Shown piece after piece: positions 5,577 to 10,889 of a DNA stretch of 10,889 nucleotides (positions are counted from its first letter, which is position 1; each line of letters starts with the position of its first letter). Source of the DNA: Gammaproteobacteria bacterium (lineage in GTDB: Bacteria > Pseudomonadota > Gammaproteobacteria > SZUA-152); the NCBI GenBank assembly GCA_024762755.1, contig JANTGX010000048.1, forward strand, positions 1 through 10,889, in the 5' to 3' direction. The notes under the pieces were generated by a model. The model was not told the origin of the DNA and made no database searches. It saw only the letters and a program-made list of their open reading frames with translations. The position numbers and the translations under genes were made by a program.

Positions 5577-5931
5577 GGCGGACCTTTTCTCGGAGGGTGA
5601 TGCCCGGCCGGCGCTGCCGCGAACGGTGTCTTTCATGGTAGTCACCCCCGGGCCGAGAACGCCATTGGAGTCTTTTCGGTGATGAGACAAGACCTGACCC
5701 GCGGGTCGATGCCGGGGGAAGAATTCTATGTCTTTACGCGACGGGGTCAACCGGCGGTGCTTCACGAGTCAGACCCCGGCCTGTTGCTGCACACGCTGCA
5801 TGGGTTCGCCAGGATCACCGGCATGATCCTGATGAATGCCCTGAGGGGTGCATCGACTATGCTTATTGATCCGCCCACCGATCCCACCGGGCGGGTGACC
5901 CACAAGACGAGAGACATCCAAGGAGAAGGCC
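5577..5931. other. Divergent intergenic region with GGGTC/GACCC repeats
   Basis: These 355 bases separate the divergent HIT and nuclease genes and should hold promoters for both, but I see no convincing -35/-10 pair. The region has a perfect 12-bp palindrome GACCCGCGGGTC (5696-5707) preceded by CAAGACCT, an inverted repeat CGGGGTC (5742-5748) / GACCCCG (5772-5778) with a 23-base loop, and CCGCCC (5871-5876) / GGGCGG (5889-5894). From memory, CAAGACCTGACCC-type motifs recur next to REP-associated tyrosine transposases, so this may be a remnant repeat; that is not confirmed. Open frames across this stretch look spurious. AAGGAGAAGG before 5932 is the ribosome site of the nuclease gene. Confidence 0.5.
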
Positions 5932-7176
5932 ATGTCGACACTGAGCGGTACCCATATAGACGTACGTTTCAGCCGGGTGGTGGATGGCGACACCATCCGT
6001 GTCTATCTGCCGGAGCAGACCGAGGACGAGTCCCTGCGCATTCTCGCCCTGGATACGGAGGAATCCTATGCCGGGGGTAGCAAACCGGTGACCCCCTGGG
6101 GCAAGGCGGCCAAGCAGCGCGCGGCCGCCTTCTTCGACGGCGCCGAGACGGTGACCATCGAATTCCCCGGCAACGAACCCGTGGCAGAGTGTCTGCGCAA
6201 ATATCGCGGCAACTATGGTCGCTTGTTGACCTTCGTCTACCGGCAGGACGTCGACTACCAGGAGACTATGATCCGTGAGGGGTTCAGCCCCTATTTCATG
6301 AAATACGGCCATGCCCAGTTCAGCCAAAACCACCGCCGTTATGTGGCCGCCGAGCAGGCGGCACAGGGCGCCCACCTCGGTGTGTGGGATCAGCTCGGCG
6401 TCAATGGCAGTGAGATGCGCAACTATGCGGCCCTGGGCACTTGGTGGCGCCTGCGCGCCCGGGTCATCGACGACTATCGGGCACGCAAGGCACGCGTCCC
6501 CAGCCTGCTCAACACCCGTCTCGACTACGATCGAATCGTGGCGAAGGCCGGCGAGGGAGAAACGGTGACCCTGTTCACCGAATTCAAGGCCATACGTCGG
6601 CTGGGTGGCGACCACGGGCTGATCAGTTATGGTGGCCACGACCGCCCCTTCAGCCTGTTCATCCCAGATATGGATTCGACCGAGGGCCAGGCGATCATCC
6701 AGCTCATGCAGAGCCGCTACATCAGCAGCGACGAGTCGCACCCACGGCGTAGTTATGGTTATGTCACTGGCGCGCTCAGCCTGTACGACGGCAAGCCGCA
6801 GATGGAGATCGAGCACGTCGAGCAGATCAGCGACGAGCTGCAGGCTCAGGCGGCGCAGGTGGCCATCGCTGCGCTGTTGCCCAATCCCGAGGGCAGCGAC
6901 CGGGGACACGAGACGGTGAGCCTGAAGAACCTCGGCGCGACGGACGCCGACGTCACGGGCTGGCGGCTACAGGATCGCGGCAACCATGCCTTCCCCCTCG
7001 ACGGTGTGATCCGCGCCCAGGAGACCCGGGTGTTCGAGCTGCCGGCCGGCGTCATGCCGCTCAACAACGCGGGTGACGAGGTGTTTCTGTTCGGTGCCGA
7101 TGGCACGTTGCGCGACCATGTGAGCTACAGCCGGCAGGATGCCGCCTCGGGGCGGGCGGTGACGTTTCTGTCCTGA
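5932..7176 (+). CDS. Staphylococcal-nuclease-like protein with lamin-tail domain
   Basis: This is a 414-residue, apparently two-domain protein. The N-terminal SNase-like OB fold (about 9-152) keeps the active-site pattern: DGDT (18-21), Arg36 and Asp41 in LRILALDTEES with Glu44, and Arg97 in NYGRLL. These align with Arg35, Asp40, Glu43 and Arg87 of the staphylococcal enzyme, so Ca-dependent cleavage of DNA or RNA is expected. The middle (about 153-310) is not recognised; it is beta-rich and may be a second OB-like unit. The C-terminus (about 311-410: AALLPNPEGSD, VSLKNLG, VTGWRLQD, FELP, NNAGDEVFLF) is a lamin-tail domain. Such domains are common on secreted bacterial nucleases and are thought to bind nucleic acid or the cell surface. 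No signal peptide or membrane segment is present at this start, which has a strong AAGGAGAAGG site, so export is unclear. Confidence 0.87.
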   Translation: MSTLSGTHIDVRFSRVVDGDTIRVYLPEQTEDESLRILALDTEESYAGGSKPVTPWGKAAKQRAAAFFDGAETVTIEFPGNEPVAECLRKYRGNYGRLLTFVYRQDVDYQETMIREGFSPYFMKYGHAQFSQNHRRYVAAEQAAQGAHLGVWDQLGVNGSEMRNYAALGTWWRLRARVIDDYRARKARVPSLLNTRLDYDRIVAKAGEGETVTLFTEFKAIRRLGGDHGLISYGGHDRPFSLFIPDMDSTEGQAIIQLMQSRYISSDESHPRRSYGYVTGALSLYDGKPQMEIEHVEQISDELQAQAAQVAIAALLPNPEGSDRGHETVSLKNLGATDADVTGWRLQDRGNHAFPLDGVIRAQETRVFELPAGVMPLNNAGDEVFLFGADGTLRDHVSYSRQDAASGRAVTFLS

Positions 7177-7267
7177 ATGTGGTGCCGCGTCGGATGGGTG
7201 ATGGTCATCGCCAAATCACCTTGAATGGGTAAAGATGGGAAACCACGCACAACACACGAGGTTGGCC

Positions 7268-8221
7268 ATGATTGCCTTTGGACCCGTTCCATCCCGACGC
7301 TTGGGCCGCAGCCTGGGGATCAACAACATCCCTCCAAAGTCCTGCAGCTACTCGTGCGTCTATTGCCAAGTAGGGCCGACAGCGCACACAGAGATCGAAC
7401 AGCGAACGTTCTATACACCAAAGGCCATCGTCACGGCGGTCGAGCAGCACCTGCGGCAGGTCGATGCACGCGGAGAGGCCGTGGATTACTTGACCTTCGT
7501 ACCCGATGGCGAGCCCACCCTGGACCGGCACTTGGCGGAATCCATTCGAGGCCTCAAACACCTGGGCATACCCATTGCCGTGATCTCCAATGCATCTTTG
7601 GTATGGCGAGAAGACGTGCGCGAGACATTGGCCATGGCCGACTGGGTTTCACTCAAGGTGGATGCCATCGACGATGACCTCTGGCGTCGAGTCAATCAAC
7701 CACACCCGTCACTCGATCACGCGGCTATCCTGCAGGGTATTCGTGTTTTTGCCCAGCAGTTCGATGGAATACTGGCGAGTGAAACCATGTTGGTGAAGGG
7801 GCTGAACGATGATCATGCCGCGGCGACATCACTAGCCGACTTCCTTCCCGGCATGGGCGAGGCCCGTCATTACCTGTCGTTGCCGATTCGTCCGCCGGCT
7901 CAGCCCGACGTACAAATACCGGACGAGGTCGCATTGACCCGTTTCTATCAGATCGTCAGAGAAAAGGTGTCACATCTCGAGATCATGGCCGGCTACGAAG
8001 GAGACACCTTTGGGGCGACCGGCGACTCTGCCGCGGATCTGCTGAGCATCACCTCTGTGCACCCTATGCGGGCGCAGGCGGTCAAGACATTGCTGGCGAA
8101 GAATGGTGATGATTGGTCGGTAGTCGAGCGGCTACTGCGTGAGGGGCAGCTGAGGCAGACAGAATACGATGGCAAGACATTCTTCATTCGTCGCCTGCCA
8201 CGGCGAACGGTAGTCGCCTGA
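7268..8221 (+). CDS. Radical SAM protein, COG0731 (TYW1-like) type
   Basis: This is a 317-residue enzyme with the iron-sulfur motif CSYSCVYC (Cys26, Cys30, Cys33), which binds a [4Fe-4S] cluster and cleaves S-adenosylmethionine to a radical. The start GPVPSRRLGRSLGINNIPP (5-23) and FVPDGEPTLD (77-86) are typical of the COG0731 group related to the wybutosine enzyme TYW1. The bacterial members lack a firm assigned substrate as far as I know, so the reaction is not called. The last 55 residues (VHPMRAQAVKTLL, WSVVERLLREGQLRQTEYDGKTFFIRRLP) look like a winged-helix unit. The start at 7268 has GAGG six bases upstream; an ATG at 7235 lacks one. GC in five sampled lines is about 58%, against about 70% in nearby genes, which suggests horizontal acquisition. 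It stands alone on its strand between the nuclease and convergent genes. Confidence 0.9.
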   Translation: MIAFGPVPSRRLGRSLGINNIPPKSCSYSCVYCQVGPTAHTEIEQRTFYTPKAIVTAVEQHLRQVDARGEAVDYLTFVPDGEPTLDRHLAESIRGLKHLGIPIAVISNASLVWREDVRETLAMADWVSLKVDAIDDDLWRRVNQPHPSLDHAAILQGIRVFAQQFDGILASETMLVKGLNDDHAAATSLADFLPGMGEARHYLSLPIRPPAQPDVQIPDEVALTRFYQIVREKVSHLEIMAGYEGDTFGATGDSAADLLSITSVHPMRAQAVKTLLAKNGDDWSVVERLLREGQLRQTEYDGKTFFIRRLPRRTVVA

Positions 8222-8243
8222 GGAGGTTTAGGTCAGGCTTTCT
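8216..8243 (+). terminator. Possible weak terminator after radical SAM gene
   Basis: GCCTGA (8216-8221, including the stop codon) can pair with TCAGGC (8233-8238) across an 11-nt loop, followed by TTTCT. The stem is short and the T-run is poor, so this is a weak candidate. The next gene is convergent (stop at 8261-8263), so some transcript end is expected here. Confidence 0.35.
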
Positions 8244-8260
8244 GCCCCGTGCCGAAGGCG

Positions 8261-8566
8261 TTACCTGCCACCCTCGATCAGCCAGCGCTGTTCATTGAAC
8301 CAGTACAGGGTCGAGCCATCGTCATAGTCCTCGAAGCTCAGGGGTACGCGTTCGCCCTTCTTGGGTAGCGGGATGTTCTTGGAAAGCATGAGCTTGGCAC
8401 GCTTGCCATTGGGCAGGCGCAGCGTGACCACCGGGTTGGCCATGCCCTTGGCCGTCTGCGCGGTGACCACGTCCTCGACGATCCCGCTGCTGTCACCATA
8501 GTCGATGCGCTCGGTCTGGGTCTCCCATAGCAACCAGGCCAGGGCCAGGGCGAGCATGAAGGCCAT
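8261..8566 (-). CDS. Small membrane protein with DUF3592-like beta-rich tail
   Basis: The 101-residue protein starts with a hydrophobic segment (MAFMLALALAWLLW, 1-14). A probable beta-barrel-like domain follows (about 25-95: GIVEDVVTAQ, PVVTLRLPNGKRAKLMLS, LPKKGERVPLSFEDY, LYWFNEQRWLIEGG). The layout is like DUF3592 or NfeD-type tails behind a membrane helix; the match is by pattern and the function is unknown. An in-frame TAG lies two codons before this ATG (8570-8572), and the frame before that TAG stays open and reads like a cytoplasmic head for the membrane segment. The true start may therefore be upstream, with a nonsense mutation or sequencing error between. AAGGG stands about nine bases before the ATG. 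It lies downstream of pepN on the same strand and may be cotranscribed with it. Confidence 0.65.
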   Translation of the reverse strand: MAFMLALALAWLLWETQTERIDYGDSSGIVEDVVTAQTAKGMANPVVTLRLPNGKRAKLMLSKNIPLPKKGERVPLSFEDYDDGSTLYWFNEQRWLIEGGR

Positions 8567-8569
8567 CGA

Positions 8570-8623
8570 CTAGGCCCTTGCATTGCGCATGGCGAGGTAG
8601 AAGTCGGCCAGCCCCTTCAGCAT
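8570..8623 (-). CDS. Tiny ORF in frame with the downstream membrane protein
   Basis: This is a 17-codon ORF, MLKGLADFYLAMRNARA, ending in TAG at 8570-8572. It could start five codons earlier at 8638 (MDGAP prefix), 13 bases after the pepN stop. GGGG lies about five bases before the 8623 ATG. It is in the same frame as the next gene (start 8566): removing the TAG would give a continuous protein with a short positively charged head before the membrane segment, as the positive-inside rule expects. It is either the severed N-terminus of that protein, a short leader peptide, or chance. It is too short to settle from one sequence. Confidence 0.35.
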   Translation of the reverse strand: MLKGLADFYLAMRNARA

Positions 8624-8651
8624 GGGAGCCCCATCCATGACCCGCCGATGG

Positions 8652-10889
8652 TCACGCGGCCTGCAGGCTCTTCGACACCACCTCGTAGACGTCCTTGGAC
8701 AGATCGGGCGCGGCCAGCAGGCGCTCGAGCTGTTCGCGCATCAGTGCCTGGCGGCCTTCGTCGACCTTGCGCCACTGGGTGAAGGGGCTGGTGAGCCGCG
8801 CGGCCACCTGCGGGTTGAGTCGGTCGATCTCCAGCACGCGGTCGGCGAGGAAGCGATAGCCGGCGCCGTCGGCGGCATGGAAAGCGGCCGGGTTGCCGGC
8901 GGCGAAGGCCCCGATCAGGGCGCGGACCTTGTTGGGATTCTTCAGGCTGAAGGCCTCGTGCGCGGTGAGTGCGCGCACCCGCTCCAGGGTATCGGGCAGG
9001 CTGGCGCTGGCCTGGATGCTGAGCCACTTGTCGACCACCAGCGGATCTTGGTGCCAGCGCTCATAGAAGCTGGACAGGGCGCGCTCGCGGGCCGTCCCGG
9101 GCAGGTTGGCCAGCGCGGCGAGGGCCGCCATGCTGTCGGTCATGTTGCCGGCGGTGTCGAACTGTTCCTCGGCGAGGGCGATGGCCTGCGCATCGGCGAG
9201 GCGGCTGAGATAGGCGAGGCAGGTGTTCTTCAGGGCGCGACGGCCGATGGATTCGCCGTCGATGCGGTATTCGCCACGCTCGTCGTTGGCGGCATAGACG
9301 GCCTCGAACCGCGGGCGCAGACGCTCGGCCAGGGCCCGACGCAGGAATTGTCGGGCCTCGTGGATGGCCTGCGGATCGACGGGCTGCAGGAACTCGGCCA
9401 GATAGGTCTCCGAGGGCAGGCCGAGGGCCAGGGCGGTGAAGGCCGGATCGAGGCGTTCGTCGTCCAGGGTACGGGCAAAGGCCTCGGCGAAATCGTCGTC
9501 GAGTCGCAGGGGTCGGCCGGCCTGGATGTCGGCCACCAGGGCGAGCAGGGTCTTCACCGCCATCTGCTGTCCGGCCTCCCAACGGGCGAAGGGGTCGCTG
9601 TCGTGGGCCATGAGGAAATAGCGTTGTGCGTCCGAGAGGTCGTCGGTCAATCTCACCGGCGCAGAGAAGCCGCGCAACAGCGAGGGAACGGCGCCCTCGG
9701 GCACCTCGCTGAAGGTGAAGGACTGATGGGCCTCACGCAGGTGCAGCACGCGGCTCGTGTCGCCGCCGGCGGACCGCTCCTCGCCCGCCAGGTATAACGG
9801 CAAGTCGTTACCCCCGGCATCGAGCAGGCCCACCGCCAGCGGGATGTGGAAGGGCTGCTTCTCGTCCTGACCCGGTGTCGCCGGGCAGGTCTGCGACACC
9901 GTCAGGGTCAGGCTCCGTTGCGCGGCGTCATAGTCGTGGCGGACCGTCACCTGCGGCGTACCGGCCTGGCTGTACCACAGGCGGAATTGCCCGAAGTCCA
10001 TCTGGTTGGCAGCCTCGATGGCCTTGACGAAATCATCGGTGGTCACCGCCTGGCCATCGTGACGCTCGAAATAGAGATCGGTGCCGCGCCGGAAGCCTTC
10101 TTCTCCCACCAAGTGGGCCAGCATGCGCACCACCTCCGCCCCCTTGTTGTACACGGTGACGGTGTAGAAATTGTTGATCTCCACATAGGACGCGGGACGC
10201 ACCGGGTGGGCCATGGGGCCGGCGTCTTCGCGGAACTGATGGGTGCGCAGCACGTTGACGTCGCCGATGCGCTGCACGCCGCGCGAATTCATGTCGGCGC
10301 TGAACTCCTGGTCACGGAAGACGGTGAAGCCCTCTTTGAGGCTGAGCTGGAACCAGTCACGGCAGGTGACGCGATTGCCCGACCAGTTGTGGAAATACTC
10401 GTGGGCGATGACGCTCTCGATGCCCAGGTAGTCGCCATCGGTGGCCGTGTCCGGGCGCGCCAGCACATAGCGCGAATTGAACACGTTGAGGCCCTTGTTC
10501 TCCATGGCGCCCATGTTGAAGTCGTCCACGGCGACGATCATGTACAGATCCAGGTCGTATTCACGACCGTAGGTCTCCTCGTCCCAGCGCATGGCCTGCT
10601 TCAGCGAGCGCATGGCGTGTTCGCACTTGTCGACGTTGTGATGCTGCACGTAGATGTGCAGTGCCACCTCGCGACCGCTCAGGGTGGTGAAGCTGTCCTC
10701 GATACGCGCCAGGTCGCCGGCCACCAGGGCGAACAGATAGCTGGGCTTGGGGAAGGGATCCTCCCACTTGGCCCAGTGACGGCCGTCCTCGAGTTCACCA
10801 CCGGCCACCCGATTGCCGTTGGACAGCAGCACCGGATACTGCGTCTTGTCGGCGACCAGGGTGGTGGTGAAGCGGGCCATCACGTCGGG
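8652..10889 (-). CDS. pepN: Aminopeptidase N, 5' end outside the window
   Basis: The 745 visible residues are the bulk of an M1 metallo-aminopeptidase that removes N-terminal amino acids from peptides in the cytoplasm. The family is about 870 residues in E. coli, so roughly 130-140 N-terminal residues lie beyond base 10889. The frame is open to the window edge and the GTG/ATG near 10878-10883 are internal, because the sequence PDVMARFTTTLVADK continues a conserved stretch. The substrate motif GAMEN is at 10498-10512. The zinc site HEYFH is at 10389-10403, with the third ligand Glu at 10332-10334 (HEXXH-X18-E spacing). The catalytic Tyr region NNFYTVTVYNKGAEV is intact, and the C-terminal helical domain is complete through KSLQAA. 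No truncation or frameshift is seen. Downstream on the same strand lie the tiny ORF and the small membrane protein. Confidence 0.98.
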   Translation of the reverse strand, partial: PDVMARFTTTLVADKTQYPVLLSNGNRVAGGELEDGRHWAKWEDPFPKPSYLFALVAGDLARIEDSFTTLSGREVALHIYVQHHNVDKCEHAMRSLKQAMRWDEETYGREYDLDLYMIVAVDDFNMGAMENKGLNVFNSRYVLARPDTATDGDYLGIESVIAHEYFHNWSGNRVTCRDWFQLSLKEGFTVFRDQEFSADMNSRGVQRIGDVNVLRTHQFREDAGPMAHPVRPASYVEINNFYTVTVYNKGAEVVRMLAHLVGEEGFRRGTDLYFERHDGQAVTTDDFVKAIEAANQMDFGQFRLWYSQAGTPQVTVRHDYDAAQRSLTLTVSQTCPATPGQDEKQPFHIPLAVGLLDAGGNDLPLYLAGEERSAGGDTSRVLHLREAHQSFTFSEVPEGAVPSLLRGFSAPVRLTDDLSDAQRYFLMAHDSDPFARWEAGQQMAVKTLLALVADIQAGRPLRLDDDFAEAFARTLDDERLDPAFTALALGLPSETYLAEFLQPVDPQAIHEARQFLRRALAERLRPRFEAVYAANDERGEYRIDGESIGRRALKNTCLAYLSRLADAQAIALAEEQFDTAGNMTDSMAALAALANLPGTARERALSSFYERWHQDPLVVDKWLSIQASASLPDTLERVRALTAHEAFSLKNPNKVRALIGAFAAGNPAAFHAADGAGYRFLADRVLEIDRLNPQVAARLTSPFTQWRKVDEGRQALMREQLERLLAAPDLSKDVYEVVSKSLQAA

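Noticed and set aside
5850..5875. TATGCT as a -10 element for the nuclease gene
   Set aside because: No acceptable -35 lies 16-18 bases upstream, so the match is not better than chance.
5679..6080. Open plus-strand frame of 133 codons in the HIT-nuclease gap
   Set aside because: It runs through the inverted repeats and into the nuclease gene in another frame, has no domain pattern, and lacks a ribosome site; it is most likely chance in GC-rich DNA.
5863..6909. Long minus-strand open frame of 348 codons opposite the nuclease gene
   Set aside because: The plus-strand frame carries intact SNase and lamin-tail motifs and a strong ribosome site; the antisense frame has none and is a composition artefact.
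7197..7220. GGTGAT...ATCACC stem between nuclease and radical SAM genes, as a terminator
   Set aside because: The stem is only six pairs plus a bulged extension and is not followed by a T-run.
8622..9797. Long plus-strand open frame of 391 codons opposite pepN
   Set aside because: It is the antisense of a clearly conserved pepN coding region, is Gly/Gln/His-rich as expected of a high-GC shadow, and has no recognisable domain.
1..10889. A phage-defence, toxin-antitoxin or CRISPR system
   Set aside because: The nuclease, radical SAM and FHA genes prompted the search, but no paired immunity gene, effector cluster, repeat array or recombinase is present.

Overview
This window looks like chromosomal DNA from a GC-rich Gammaproteobacterium, possibly a Chromatiales-type or related environmental lineage. 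The basis is high coding GC (about 70% in sampled lines of several genes), a PepN that resembles the enterobacterial and pseudomonad enzyme throughout, a YchJ-type SEC-C protein, and a HIT protein of the QLHVHV type. No rRNA, tRNA, CRISPR array, integrase or complete mobile element was seen. The lineage is inferred from protein recall, not from a marker gene.

Left part, plus strand (1-3562). The window opens in the 3' end of a probable surface beta-helix protein, closed by a strong intrinsic terminator. About 260 bases with two inverted repeats follow. Next comes a same-strand run: an FHA protein anchored by a C-terminal membrane segment, a soluble receiver-histidine kinase with a TTG start, a methionine-R-sulfoxide reductase (MsrB), and a YchJ-like SEC-C protein. 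The gaps are 68 nt, 34 nt and a 4-nt overlap, so this could be one transcription unit for signalling and protein repair.

Middle (3563-5931). A convergent intergenic region carries a roughly 96-bp dispersed-type inverted repeat. A minus-strand pair follows: a degenerate receiver-like protein overlapping by ATGA with a membrane-anchored retropepsin-like aspartic protease. Only 41 bp separates that pair from a divergent small lipoprotein gene. The lipoprotein gene ends in a 7-bp tail-to-tail overlap with a minus-strand HIT-family gene. A 355-bp divergent intergenic region holds GGGTC/GACCC inverted repeats.

Right part (5932-10889). A 414-residue protein joins a staphylococcal-nuclease-like domain to a C-terminal lamin-tail domain and has no visible signal peptide. 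It is followed by a radical SAM protein of the COG0731 (TYW1-like) kind with lower GC than its neighbours. On the minus strand, aminopeptidase N (5' end outside the window) is followed by a tiny ORF. That ORF is separated by a single in-frame TAG from a small membrane protein with a DUF3592-like beta-rich tail.

Most of the window is ordinary housekeeping and accessory sequence, and no complete undescribed system is evident. The most interesting points are the pseudo-receiver/membrane-protease pair, the non-secreted nuclease-lamin-tail fusion, the FHA plus receiver-kinase pair with structured leader RNA, and the in-frame TAG downstream of pepN.
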